A stretch of 64,000 nucleotides of DNA from Liquidambar formosana (GCA_039720395.1 CM077824.1:25311278-25375277); one strand, 5' to 3'; numbered from the stretch's first letter, positions 23,991 to 37,280 are shown. Translations and numbers: made by a program. The notes: generated from the letters alone by a model not told the origin.

Positions 23991-24001
23991 AAGTGGGAGA
24001 T
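23991..24001 (+). other. Polypurine tract of copia family 2
   Basis: AAGTGGGAGAT directly precedes the LTR start TGTTAGG at 24002. This is the plus-strand priming site and identifies the following LTR as the 3' LTR. Confidence 0.85.
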
Positions 24002-25694
24002 TGTTAGGATTATGCCCTAGAGCCAATCATGGAGATGATTGTTTAGGGATTAGGAACAATCAATTGATTTCATTTATATATGTCACATTTATTATTGATT
24101 TAATAAAAGGGCTTATTCTATTATGTTTATATGCATCATTTATATTTACATAATATGTCCATGGAGTTAGAGTTGAGAATATGAAATTACAAAGGGTTGT
24201 AATTTTGAGACTGTAAATATATCTCTGTACTAAACTCCTAAATCATTCCTAGTTGAAGGTTCACTATGATGGACAGTAATGAACCATAGGACTAGCACTT
24301 GTTAGGTTGACTCTATAGGAGGATAGCTAGTCTCAAGCTATTTGTGTGGAGACACTACAACCAACAAGTGGGTGCCTATTATAAGAATAGGTACACTGAA
24401 TGTGACCAAAGATATGAGATAAACTGAATGGAGTTTTAACCTGCCTGTCAATCAGTTTCTCATTGTTATAGTGGTACAAGTAATCCTTAGACCTGAGACA
24501 CCATGGTTGTCTTATACATGTAGCTTTAGAAGTTTGATAACACTAAGTGCAGATCCTATTCAGGGGTCTGTAAGGGTGTTCATTGGCCCTACTGCTATGT
24601 GTGTGAAGGCATGTGAGTGATCAACAAGGAATCCATCACTCTCAGGAAAACGAGAGTGAATGTCTCATACAGCATTCATTGAATATAACTCATTAAATCC
24701 ATGGGCCCATGGTAGAATGAATATGGAAAGGAGTTTCCATAAGTTCATCATTGAGTTGATATTAATGAATGAGTATAAAGTAATTGAACTAGGGACTTGA
24801 CAGACTTCCTTGTCCTATTAGTTCAATTGGAGACATTGTGTTGATGGAAGGATGGAATTGTAACCTGTAAACTATAACAGAAGGGTTCTTTGTAAATGAC
24901 TATTCACCTCATTAAGGACCACACCATGAGCCATATGCTAGGTGTTACTCATGGTTAGTAGAAGCCCTAATTAATATAAATGAGTTATAATCAATTAGGG
25001 AATTGAAAGGAGTTTCAATTAGACCCTTAATGGAAAGTGTTCCATTGTGCACAACTTGTGCTGTTCCTACTACTTGATGATGTGAACCCAATGGGTCACA
25101 CACTGATCATGCTAAGAGAGCTTGATTGTCTATGAGAGAAAGGGTATAAGTGATTAAAGAAAAGTTCTTTAAGGGGCTAATTTGTATTTGATGCAAACTA
25201 GTGGGCTAATTGTGTAATTAAAAGTAATTACACAAATTAGATTAGGGTTTGGAATCCCCCCTTGGCCGGCCCTATTAGTGGGCTATATAATGCCCACTAT
25301 AAGGTGATGACATCATCACAATCACTCCTCCCCAAGGGCTGGCTGAAAATTACAGCTCTCCCTCTCTCTCTCTCTCTTTCTTCTCCACCTCTAGCAACAA
25401 CAAGGAAGAAGAAGGAAAGGACTTCAAGTTCAAGCTAGGTGTGGATACCGTTGGAGGCAGCACACTTGGGCTGCTCATTCACCGCTGTCCGGAGACAAAG
25501 CTTGGAGCAAAAAGGAGAAGACAAAGCTTGGAGCATAAAGGAGAAGACATTAATCAACTGTAAGTAATCCCAACTCTCTTGGTAGTTAGGGTTTATGTTT
25601 TTGTATTATGCATAATCGGATTCATGGGTTTGGGAATCGTAGGAAAATTTTAATTCCGCCCTTTGTAGTTTTCCTCCTAGTTAGATTCCCAACA
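24002..25694 (+). repeat. Copia 3' LTR, family 2
   Basis: 1,693 bp, from TGTTAGGATTATGCC to GATTCCCAACA. A TATATAA box is at 25284-25290, and a CT-rich stretch at 25355-25390. The closest relative is the solo LTR at 12122-13790. TTGAC (25695-25699) follows as a possible target duplication. Confidence 0.92.
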
Positions 25695-26345
25695 TTGACC
25701 TCCATAGAAGAAACCCTAGTTTCTTCTTCTTCTATATACACCACATGCTTCTCAAAAATTCCAGAATTAATGTTAGAAGAATATTAGAAGAGGAGAAGAG
25801 GGAAAAACAGCCTAGCGTTCAAAACCCCAGGTTTGGCCATGAAGAGGAAACCCTAGTTTCCTCCTTCTTCTCCAAAACTGAAACCTATTCAACTCTTTGA
25901 ATTTCCAGCAACCCTAAAACTATTTTAGAAGAGGAAAAGAAGAGATAAACACCTATGGTTCAATAACTCTAGGTTCGGCCATGAGAGGGAAACCAATTAA
26001 ATGCATGAACATGAATCTCAATTCATTAAACCAATCAATTTACCATGAATTATAGCCCATATGCAGTTTGTATTAGGCATAATCATGGCTCTGATACCAC
26101 TGTTGGGAATCTAACTAGGGAGGAAAACTACAAAAGCGGAATTAAAATTTTCCTACGATTCCCAAACCCATGAATCTTAATTATGCTTAATACAAAAAAC
26201 ATAAACCTAACTACCAAGAGAGTTAGGATACTTACAGTTAAACAAAGTCTTCTCCTTTGTGCTCCAAGCTTTGATTCTGATTGAGCAGTCCAAGTGTACT
26301 ACCTCCAACAGTATCCACACCTAGCTAGAGCTTGTTGTCCTTTCC
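25695..26345 (-). mobile_element. Fragment of a minus-strand copia element (leader, PBS, broken 5' LTR)
   Basis: The minus strand reads a 245-bp U5-side LTR piece (26345 down to 26101), PBS TGGTATCAGAGCC (26099-26087) and about 390 bp of leader. It is cut at 25695 by the family-2 3' LTR and at 26345 by the family-1 5' LTR, so two later elements flank it. Its LTR piece resembles family 2. Confidence 0.8.
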
Positions 26346-29278
26346 TGTTAGGATTATACCCTAGAGCCAATCATAGAGATGATTGTTTAGGGATTAGGAA
26401 CAATCATTTGATTTCATTTATGTATGTCACATTTATTATTGATTTAATAAAAGGGCTTATTCTATTATGTTTATATGCATCATTTATATTTACATAATAT
26501 GTCCATGGAGTTAGAGTTGAGAATATGGAATTACAAATAGTTATAATTTTGAGACTATAGATATATCTCTATACTAAACTCCTAAAGCATTCCTAGTTGA
26601 AGGTTCACTATGATGGACAGTAATGAACCATAGGACTAGCACTTGTTAGGCTGACTCTATAGGAGGATAGCTAGTCTCAAGCTATTTGTGTGGAGACACT
26701 ACAACCAACAAGTGGGTGCCTATTGCGAGAATAGGTACACTGAATGTGACCAAAGATATGAGATAAACTGAATGGAGTTTTTCCTGCCTGTCAATCAGTT
26801 TCTCATTGTTATAGTGGTACAAGTAATCCTTAGACCTGAGACACCATAGTTGCCTTATGCATGTAGCTTTAGAAGTTTGATAACACTAAGTGCAGATCCT
26901 ATTCAGGGGTCTGCAAAGGTGTTCATTGGCCCTACTGCTATGTGTGTAAAGGCATGTGAGTGATCAACAAGGGATCCATCACTCTCAGGAAAAGAGAGAG
27001 AATGTCTCATATAGCATTCATAATATAACTCATTAAATCCATGGCCATGGTAGGATGAATATGAAAAGAGTTTCATGAGTTCATCAATGAGTTGATATCT
27101 ATGAATGAGTATAAAGTAATTGAACTAGGGACTTGACAGACTTCTATGTCCTATTAGTTCAATTGGAGACATTGTGTTGAAGGAAGGATGCAATTGTAAC
27201 CTATAAACTATAACAGAAGGGTTCTTTGTAAATGACTATTCACCTCATTAAGGACCACACCATGAGCCATATGCTAGGTGTTACTCATGGTTAGTAGAAG
27301 CCCTAATTGATATAAGTGAGTTATAATCAATTAGGGAATTGGAAGGAGTTCCAATTAGACCCTAAATGGAAAGAGTTCCATTGTGCACACCTCGTGCTAT
27401 TCCTACTACTTAATGATGTGAACCCAATGGGTCACACACTGATCATGCAAGAAGGGCTTTAAAGTCTATGAGAGAAAGGGTTTTAGTGAATAAAGAATAG
27501 TTCTTTATAGGCCTATTTGTATTTGATACAAATAATAGGGGTTAATGTGCAATTAAGTGTAATTACACATAACCCTATTAGGGTTTCTTCCCCATGGCCA
27601 GCCCCTTTTAGTGGGCTGCCTATATAAGTCACACTTATGTGTGACATGGCATAATAGGCTTGCACAATAAACCCTAGCCGTCCAGCCCCTTGGAGGCTCT
27701 CTTCTCTCTCTCTCTCTTCTCCACCTCTAGCAACAACAAGGAAGAAGAAAGAAAGGACTTGAAGCTCTAGCTAGGTGTGGATACCGTTGGAGGCAGCACA
27801 CTTGGGCTGCTCATTCACCACTGTCTGGAATCAAAGCTTGGAGCAAAAAGGAGAAGACAAAAATTCTGTAAGTGTTCTAACCCTCTTCGTAGTTAGGGTT
27901 TGATTTTGTGTTATGCATAGTTAGATTCATGGGATTGGGAATCGTAGGAAAAATTTTTTTTATATTCCGCACTTCGATTTTTCCCTCTTGTTCGATTCCC
28001 AACAGTGGTATCAGAGCCATGATTATGCATAATACAAAATACATACGGGCTGGTAATTATGGTGTAGTTGAATGATTCAAAAATCTGGAAAAATTTTTCT
28101 GCATAATTGGTTTTCCTCCATGGCTGAACCTAGGGTTTGGAACCCTAGGTCAATTCTCTTCTACTCCTCTTCTAATTGATGGTTAAGTGTAGCCATGGAT
28201 GCAATAGGTTGCATAGGGTTTGAGTTTGGAGAAGAAGAATAAGGAAACTAGGGTTCTATAAAACTGTTATGAACAGTTTTCATGGTAGCCATGAAAAACC
28301 GTCATCTTGTTTTACCTGCCGAATTCAGAGTTCTTCTCCAAAATTTTCGAGCCATATATGGTTAGAAAGCTCTTTGAATAAGCTTTCCAACCCAACAAAC
28401 GGTGTGTTAATCCGAGTTCTCTAGTGAAAGTTATGAATTTTTTACTACAGGCTGTCTGGAAAGACAGTTTTGCTCGGGAATGATGCAATAGCCACAACTT
28501 TGAGTTATTGATGGAGATCAAAGGCATGGCAATGGTTGCCACCACTTGGCTTATGTTCTAGACATGGTAGGGAAAGGTTCCCAAGCATTTAGATGCATCA
28601 TAATTGGATTAAGATGCTAGAACAGAAGGAAGAAGGAGAAGAACACCATGGAGGCTGAAACTGGGTTTTAGAACCCTAAGGTTCTTGCAATTAATTCTAA
28701 TTAAAGCTGCTGTATTTATGATGGAAGATCATTGTAGGATCATTATATATCATGTGTATATGATTTTCTTTAAGTTTCAAAAAGGTTTTGATGGAAAAAG
28801 ATTCAAAAAGTTTGAAAATTTTTCATGAACAGCATAGCAGATTTTCTCTGCAGAAAAGTCATCAATGGAGTTTTGATTAGAACTTGAGTTAGGGAACTCC
28901 AAATTGCATGAAACCAATTGCATTAGTTTCCTAAGACATGTAGGATACTGGGAAAATTCGTTTGGTAGCCTAATTCATTCATCTTGCTGGGTTTTAAATC
29001 AATTTCTGACCATGGACAGTATGCTGTCAAATTCTGGACAGCCTACTGTTGTTTTAATTGTTTAGAACAATTGGTGATGATTTGATCATTCAAACCTCTT
29101 CTATGAGCTTAGTATTTCATGTAGGGACATGATACAAAAGCTGGTTTCAATGGAGGAGTCGAATTGATAAGGATTTAGAAGCTATTGTGACCTTCAAGGT
29201 CTGCAACAATGGCTCCAGCAATGGGTTTGGAAACCCTGATTGTTCTTGATGATGGCAGCCACTTCCACCACTTCTCAC
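26346..29278 (+). mobile_element. Copia family 1: 5' LTR, PBS and leader, plus strand
   Basis: LTR 26346-28004 (1,659 bp, TATA at 27621-27627), PBS 28006-28018, then about 1.26 kb of leader up to 29278. There the terminus of an inverted LTR abuts. Up to 29165 it is the reverse complement of 1-2820. No gag follows. Confidence 0.88.
28006..28018 (+). other. Primer-binding site, initiator tRNA-Met type
   Basis: TGGTATCAGAGCC, one base after the LTR end at 28004. It shows that 26346-28004 is a 5' LTR. Confidence 0.9.
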
Positions 29279-32200
29279 TGTTGGGAATCGAACAAGAGGG
29301 AAAAATACAAAGGCGGAATATAAAAAAATTTTTCCTACGATTCCCAATCCCATGAATCTAACTATGCATAACACAAAATCAAACCCTAACTACGAAGAGG
29401 GTTAGAACACTTACAGGATTTTTGTCTTCTCCGTTTTGCTCCAAGCTTCTACTCCGGACAGCGGTGAATGAGCAGCCCAAGTGTGCTGCCTCCAACGGTA
29501 TCCACACCTAGCTAGAGCTTCAAGCCTTTTCTTTCTTCTTCCTTGTTGTTGCTAGAGGTGGAGAAGAGAGAGAGAGAGAAGAGAGCCTCCAAAGAGCTGG
29601 ACGGCTAGGGTTTATTGTGCAAGCCTCTTATGCCATGTCACACATAAGTGTGACTTATATAGGCAGCCCACTAAAGGGGGCTGGCCATGGGGAAGAAACC
29701 CTAATAGAGTTATGTGTAATTACTCTTAATTGCACATTAACCCCTATTATTTGTATCAAATACAAATAGGCCCATAAAGAACTATTCTTTATTCACTAAA
29801 ACCCTTTCTCTCATAGACTTTAAAGCCCTTCTTGCATGATCAGTGTGTGACCCATTGGGTTCACATCATTAAGTAGTAGGAATAGCACAAGGTGTGCACA
29901 ATGGAACTCTTTCCATTTAGGGTCTAATTGGAACTCCTTCCAATTCCCTAATTGATTATAACTCACTTATATCAATTAGGGCTTCTACTAACCATGAGTA
30001 ACACCTAGCATATGGCTCATGGTGTGGTCCTTAATGAGGTGAATAGTCATTTACAAAGAACCCTTTTGCTATAGTTTATAGGTTACAATTGCATCCTTCC
30101 TTCAACACAATGTCTCCAATTGAACTAATAGGACATGGAAGTCTGTCAAGTCCCTAGTTCAATTACTTTATACTCATTCATAGATATCAACTCATTGATG
30201 AACTCATGAAACTCTTTTCATATTCATCCTACCATGGCCATGGATTTAATGAGTTATATTATGAATGCTATATGAGACATTCTCTCTCTTTTCCTGAGAG
30301 TGATGGATCCCTTGTTGATCACTCACATGCCTTCACACACATAGCAGTAGGGCCAATGAACACCTTTGCAGACCCCTGAATAGGATCGGCACTTAGTGTT
30401 ATCAAACTTCTAAAGCTACATGCATAAGGCAACTATGGTGTCTCAGGTCTAAGGATTACTTGTACCACTATAACAATGAGAAACTGATTGACAGGCAGGA
30501 TAAAACTCCATTCAGTTTATCTCATATCTTTGGTCACATTCAGTGTACCTATTCTCGTAATAGGCACCCACTTGTTGGTTGTAGTGTCTCCACACAAATA
30601 GCTTGAGACTAGCTATCCTCCTATAGAGTCAACCTAACAAGTGCTAGTCCTATGGTTCATTATTGTCCATCATAGTGAACCTTCAACTAGGAATGCTTTA
30701 GGAGTTTAGTATAGAGATATATCTATAGTCTCAAAATTACAACTCTTTGTAATTCCATATTCTCAACTCTAACTCCATGGACATATTATGTAAATATAAA
30801 TGATGCATATAAACATAATAGAATAAGCCCTTTTATTAAATCAATAATAAATGTGACATACATAAATGAAATCAAATGATTGTTCCTAATCCCTAAACAA
30901 TCATCTCCATGATTGGCTCTAGGGCATAATCCTAACAATCTCCCACTTGCACTAAAGCCAATTGACCATGTATCGCATACCTATCTTCTCAAGATGTTGG
31001 TCTTAGACATAACCAATTATGTTTTAAAGCTTTAGTCAGTAGGTCTACAAAAACGTATGTAGATAATATCTTCTGTAATGTATCTATTACCTTTTCCAAT
31101 GATTCCTCTAATCACTTGGAATTGCCGCTCTATGTGTTTGGACTTTTGATGAGACCGTGATTCCTATACTTGAGCTATAGACCCATTGTTGTCACAAAAC
31201 AAGGTGTGGGTAACTCAATGGAAGGAACAACTCCAAGTTCTAAATGAACTTATAGATCCAAACAGTCTCCTAGACAATGCGACAATTAATTCACCCTTAA
31301 TAATGGAATCCACTGTATCTTTCATACAGTTCTTCCATTAAGTATTTCACCAACTAAAGTGAATATAAAATATACCCCATATGGATTATATCCAAATCCA
31401 TATACCCATCTACTATGAGTTTACAATTTCCATATACAATCCAATATTCCAAATTTGAATTGATAGATAACTATTTGTAACAATTACAACATAATAGATA
31501 TCAGGTTCAATACATAGTGTAAAATAAGGCTTCTTAACACTTTAAGAATCTTACTTGTGTTATCCTAGGGCACATGCCCTTGAATAATGAATTCTTATCT
31601 GAAGTAAATCAGACCTCCCTTAGAATTCTCCATGTTGAACTCCTTCAACATTTCAACTATGTTTGATGATTTGGAGATACTTAGCAATCTGTATGATCTA
31701 TCTCTATAGATCTTATTGGATGCTTTTGCCAAATCTTTCATGAATTAGTTTTTCTCCAAAAACTAAAACTTTACATTAGATAACATTCATATATCATTCA
31801 TAATGATTATGATGTCATCCATACTTAGGATAAAGAAAAACGATCGCACTCCCACTAACCTTTTATACACTCATGGTCCATCTATACAATGAGAGAAATC
31901 AAACAATTTGATTACTTCAACTTTATAGATGTTCTAATTATGAGAACCTTGTAGTCTATTAATAGACTTCTATAACTTACACACTTTTATGGTTTTTCAC
32001 CATTTGATATAACATCTTTATATCCTTTTTGACATATCTCATATTCAAAATGTGTGTTTATAGATAACAAGATCCAAATGGATTTCAGCATAACTATTAT
32101 CAAACAAGTTTCTTTATAGACAACTTTTTGCCTATGTTGAAAACATTCTTAAATAGCCAAGCCTTTTAGGTCTCTACCTGTCCATATTGGATTTAATGAC

Positions 32201-32861
32201 TCTTAGTCATTTCTCAAGTTGATGTCAAACATCGCCTAATCATAATCAATAGGATTATCTTGGTGATCTTTATCACCAAAGAACAATTCTTTCACATTCT
32301 AATGGAGATACAATATCTCTCTTATGTTAAAGAAATATCCAATTTGATCTATGAAAAGAATGTGGTGTAATTAAAGGTTTTGCCTCAATAGGGGCAAGGG
32401 TTGGATCTTTGTTGGTTTGTGGCTTTACAAACAATTCTGTAAATTCTATCTACTTTTGCATCTTTCTTGAATGAACTCTTTCTCAAGAAAATCCAGCAAT
32501 CATCCTAATGGACAACTTTTGTTCATTAGAGTAATAGAAATACTATCCCAACCACTTTTAGGATATACCACAATTCAACACTTGCTTGACCTTATTTCCA
32601 GATTGTCTACATTATGTTTCCAGACAAACGTAGCACAAGCCCAAGCCTTAACTTCTTTAAGTTGGGTTTCTTCCCATATCATATCTGATATAATTGGGAC
32701 AAAACTGGAGTGAACCCTAAATTATCAATATGTAGCAATTTTAAGGTATATCCTAGATGGATACATTAGTAAAACTCATCATGGATCAAACCATATCTTA
32801 ATAGGGTTCAATTCGTTCTCTTAGATTCACCATTGAGCTATGGTATTCTAAGATGAGTCTA
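29279..32861 (-). mobile_element. Copia family 1, inverted: 3' LTR, PPT and decayed pol
   Basis: LTR 29279-30937 (1,659 bp) in minus orientation, with its polypurine tract at 30948-30938 and internal DNA to its right. Near 31110-31200 the minus strand matches the RNaseH end of family 2 (CDNN, then SHQKSKHIERQFQVIR). Further right only scattered integrase/RT remnants with many stops remain. It ends at about 32861, where the TTGCAAC-type repeat region starts. No 5' LTR is present. Confidence 0.82.
30938..30948 (-). other. Polypurine tract (inverted)
   Basis: The minus strand reads AAGTGGGAGAT directly before the LTR start at 30937. It defines 29279-30937 as a 3' LTR. Confidence 0.85.
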
Positions 32862-33128
32862 CTGTAAAAGTCGTTGCGGTAACCTCAAAGTCGTTGCAAT
32901 AAATACCTATTGCAACGACAACACTACCGTTGCGATCCGTTGCAAAAACCTCCGTGGTAATAGGTTATTGCAACAACAAATATCGTTGCAAAACCAATTT
33001 CGTTGCAATACACCTCCATTTAATGCAACGGTTTTATTGTTGCAATCAATTTTTGTTTCGTTGCAAAAAAGTATTGCAACAATATTATTGTGGCAATATA
33101 CCTAAAAATAACAATATTTTTAATTAAA

Positions 33129-33873
33129 AATATTCTTTATCGTAACGACTTCAGCGTTGCAATAAGGTATTGCAACAATTCTTGTCGTGGTAATAACTTA
33201 TTACTACAACCTTTCCCGTTGCAAGAAAGAATTATTTTAATTAAAAATATTATTTATCGCAACGATTTTGGCGTTGCAATAAGGTATTGCAACAATTCTT
33301 GTCGTGGCAATAATTTATTGCTACGCTCATTCCCGTTGCAAGAAAGAATTATTTTAATTAAAAATATTATTTATCACAATGACTTCGGCGTTGCAATACG
33401 TTATTGCAACAATTCTTCCCGTGGCGATAACTTATTGCTAGAACCTTTCCCGTTGCAAGAAAGAATTATTTTAATTAAAAATATTATTTATCGCAACGAC
33501 TTTGGCGTTGCAATAAGGTATTGCAACAATTCTTCTCGTGGCAATAACTTATTACTACGCTCGTTCTTGTTGCAAGAAAAAATTATTTTAAGTAAAAATA
33601 TTCTTTATCGCAACGACTTCGGCGTTGCAATACGTTATTGCAACAATCCTTCCCGTGGCAATAACTTATTACTACGACCTTTTCCGTTGCAAGAAAGAAT
33701 TATTTTAATTAAAAATATTATTTATCGCAACGGCTTTGGCGTTGCAATAAGGTATTGCTACAATCGTTCCTATGGTAATAACTTATTGCTACGACCTTTC
33801 CCGTTGCAAGAAAGAATTATTTTAATTAAAAATATTATTTATCGCAACGACTTTGTCGTTGCAATAACTTATA
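33129..33873. repeat. 117-bp tandem repeat array, about 6.4 units
   Basis: Units begin near 33129, 33246, 33363, 33480, 33597, 33714 and 33831 (partial). Each contains GCGTTGCAATAAGGTATTGC-like and CCCGTTGCAAGAAAGAATTA-like parts joined by an AT-rich spacer. Since 117 is divisible by three, one strand stays open as a 39-residue repeat (33090-33932). That frame is a by-product of the period. The same motifs, untandemised, continue left to 32862. Confidence 0.88.
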
Positions 33874-33932
33874 TATATATATTTATTTATTTATTTTTTA
33901 TTTTAAATAGAAATCTGTCTTTTCCATGGTGA

Positions 33933-35320
33933 CTTATACCTGTACCCTATTTAAGGTAATGAAACCATCCAAAATATGATATCTCAATCCCAAACTTATC
34001 CAAATTAATTCAAACCCAAACTTTAAACATTCATTTAACTAATGAAGCCATCCAAAATATCAACCTTCCAAAATGTCATTACAAATTGAAAATAAATCAA
34101 CAAAGATATTAAAGCATCCATATCACTATATTAAAAGCTTCAAGCTTTAACCTTTTTCAAAATGTCATTACAAATTAAAGCTTCAACCTTCAACCTTCAA
34201 CCTTCTAAAATGTCATTACAAATTTTGAAGTAAATCAACAAAGATACTAAAAGCATCCAAAATGCAAAAATTCCAGCTAATTAGCAACCATTTACTCCAA
34301 AGATACTAAGCATCCAAAATGTAGGAAATTCCAGCTGATTAGCAACAATCTATTCCTATAAAACATTGCAAAGAAACAAAGAAAATTAGAAAGTGAGAGA
34401 GAGAAACTAACTAAAAGAGAATCAAATATTCAGACAATGGTATTTCCTCAATGAATTGCATATGACAACTGCTATCAATTTAAGATTCAGATCCAGACCC
34501 ATTTTATATTGGACTTGGGAAAATGACAATATCTCCAATTCTATTTTATTTTTTATGTTTCACCAATCATACATCATACGGATTGTTTAGTTAGGTCAAT
34601 GAGTTAACCTATTCGAAACCCATAAGCTGGATAAATTCTTCCTTTGTAAATAAGTTAGGTTTTATAAGATTTAGAAGTGTACTAGTATTTAAGAAGAACC
34701 AAAGAAAAACTGTTAGAAGTTCATAGTAATCATTTAAGTGATAAGACTAGGAACTAGAAAGCATCTTGAATGATCATCATCCCTTCTACAATGAAAGAAG
34801 CTTCTACTACTATCAATAATGTGGTTTAGGGTACTAAAAATATGATCATAACTTTCCAAGCCTATGTAAAAAGGAAACGATCAATCAATATATTACAAGG
34901 TCTTAGCTAGGCATAATTATCAAAAGTAGGCTTCATTCATGTCTTCATGATCTATTAAATGCATGGCAATTCTAAAATACATATGCAAGTAGGAAAAAGA
35001 AAAAACTAATTCAGTGACTTAAAAAGTTTGAGTAGCAGCTCAAGAGGTAAATTACAATAACAAAAAAAAGAGCACAAAAACCCACAAATTATAGAATAGA
35101 AGAAGAATATCAAAATACATAGAATTTCTTTTCTCTAAAAAAAAAGAGGACATACCGTATTTCTCAATATTGTCAAAAAGCTTTACAATATCATTTTTTA
35201 ATGTACCAATCTACCAAATATAAGAAAATGAAAGACAAAATGTAGAACCCTCCACAGAAACAGTTGATACAAGCATATTTAAAGCAAGAAAAACCAGTAT
35301 AACCATAGTCAAATTATAGA
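33933..35320. other. AT-rich stretch, no gene recognised
   Basis: Two or three diverged copies of an AAAATGTCATTACAAATT motif with CTTCAACCTT runs lie at 34060-34230. Nothing else was recognised. Confidence 0.6.
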
Positions 35321-35567
35321 GGATCGATCCGTGGCCTAGAAGGATCGATCTGTGGTATTTTGGAAATAGCAATTTTGCTTCTGCCTTGGTGGATCGATCC
35401 ATAGCCTATGGGGATCGATCCATGGTATTTTAGAAATGCAAATTTTGCTTCTGCCTAGGTGGATCGATCCATGACCTAGGTGGATCGATCCATACTACTC
35501 TAGGAATGCAAATTTTGGTTCTGTCAACCCGGATCGATCTAGCATGAACTCAGATCGATCCAGGATC
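35321..35567. repeat. Minisatellite with palindromic GGATCGATCC cores
   Basis: Eight GGATCGATCC-like 10-bp palindromes, in four pairs, are separated by related spacers (for example ATGCAAATTTTGCTTCTGCC). Spacing is irregular, near 27 and 45 bp. The first six are best kept. Confidence 0.8.
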
Positions 35568-37280
35568 TAAAAAATAGCTTTTAAATTTTGGTTCTAACGT
35601 TATGGATATGTTAGGAAAATAAATCTATAAAAAGAAAAATTAGAAAAAATACTTGATAATATATAACACATACTTAAGTTCAGCAACACTAATCCTTTAT
35701 TGGCCACAGGATTTATGTTCATGAAATTGTGACTAAAGGCTTTATACTAACTATCTATCTCCTGCAACCTCTTCCACCTCCAAGCTTGTGACTTCCGGTG
35801 TCAAAAAATACAACACTTAATACAATGCAAGGAAGAATTACAACTAAAGCCCACTTTTAGATATATTATGACAACAAGCATAAACAAAACACGATTCTAA
35901 ATTAGATATTCTATCATTGAAACAAAGACCAAAATGTACCCATTACAAGCAACAAATGCATTCTATGCTTCAACTCCACAACCCAATATCGAATGCCTAG
36001 GGGGAAAGAAATCGCTCTATTCTACAGATATTTTGACACCTCACAATCCTACATAGATTTAAAACTAAAATATCAGAGCATAAAAATAACCTGGACTCCT
36101 GAATGTGTTTCATGCATGAAAGAAAATTACTTATTCACAATAGTTTTCAAGAACTTCCAATGGGCTCTTAGAAATCTTGAGTACTGTCCAACAACATAGC
36201 TACCAAAAGATACAAAAAAAAAAAAAAAAAATTATGAAAACAAATATTGGAAACCAATCACAAACTTACTTAACACATTCCTTAAGGTCAGGTTATTTAT
36301 AGTTCCTCCAACTACCAATCGCAACACTGGTGGGTTAAATTCAGATTACATAGGTGTAAATACTGAAAAGTAATAATATGCTTCACTATGAGTATCAACA
36401 GCACAAATAAACAGCTAGCTAACTCAACAGCAGGACTTGATCACAATTTCAATGGAAAACTGAGCGTTAAAAAAAATGAATTGAACCCAAACATTCAAAA
36501 ATAAGACATTCCAGTGCCTTGCTAAAACATTTGCAGAATACATTGGGTAAATAAAACTCAGCAAAAACAAAAGACCACCAATTGAAACTATATAATAGCA
36601 AATATCCTCAAAAAATTAAATCCATTGCAACATAACTCACCAAAACAAACTCATAATCTGATTCTTTGGATAATAAAGGGGCTGTTTGGACAGGGGTTAG
36701 GGCTGGATAGGATCTACACTATCCAAAAGGTGGGTCTCACTAGTCATGAACCGTGTGGACCCTATATTGAAGATGATTTTGTACCCCCTGTGTTTCTGGT
36801 GCAAAGGCAACCCCATATATAATATTGAAGATGATTTTGTACCCCTATATATCATATTCATCCTATTGGTTATGCATTCTATAGCCATCAAAGTTATAAT
36901 ATTTATAAAGAGTTTCAAGAAACAAAACTTAGAAAAAATTAGCTTAAGATGAAAAATTTAACCCACCAGTCCTTTAACCCCATGCACTACTCTTTACTTA
37001 GTGGATGTACTTCAAAAATCTTAACCATCAAACGAAAAAGAACATGAACCATCACTTAACAAGGAACAAGGATAATGAAATATAAAATAATGCAGCTAAA
37101 TATCATAAAATTCTGGAAATAAATAAATCATTCACAAAATATCTTCAAGGCCTGCTCATCTCAACCAAACAAAACCTATCATAGAACCCTCGATGATCCC
37201 TTTCTGTAACGTAAAATTAGGATTCATCTACCCTTATAGTTGGGATATGGCCTTTTTGAGTTGTACGTTCATTTCCATAC
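35568..37280. other. AT-rich stretch, no gene recognised
   Basis: A duplicated ATATTGAAGATGATTTTGTACCCC-type segment lies at 36760-36845 (two copies). No exon was recognised on either strand. Confidence 0.55.

Larger units (their letters stand above)
20748..25694 (+). mobile_element. Ty1/copia element, family 2: leader, decayed gag-pol, 3' LTR
   Basis: Plus-strand order: leader (20748-21368), gag remnant, integrase piece, RT/RNaseH pieces, polypurine tract, 3' LTR. The 5' LTR and PBS are missing because the gypsy LTR abuts the leader at 20748, consistent with gypsy insertion into this element. Internal DNA is only about 3.3 kb with many stops, so this is a non-autonomous, deleted copy. Confidence 0.88.

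Noticed and set aside
32862..33873. Possible CRISPR-like array
   Set aside because: Tandem units are contiguous with no unique spacers, in plant nuclear DNA.
33090..33932. 280-codon open frame with 39-residue repeats, resembling a repeat protein
   Set aside because: It follows a 117-bp DNA tandem array whose period is divisible by three, and it ends in AT-rich DNA. It is better explained as transposon subterminal repeats.
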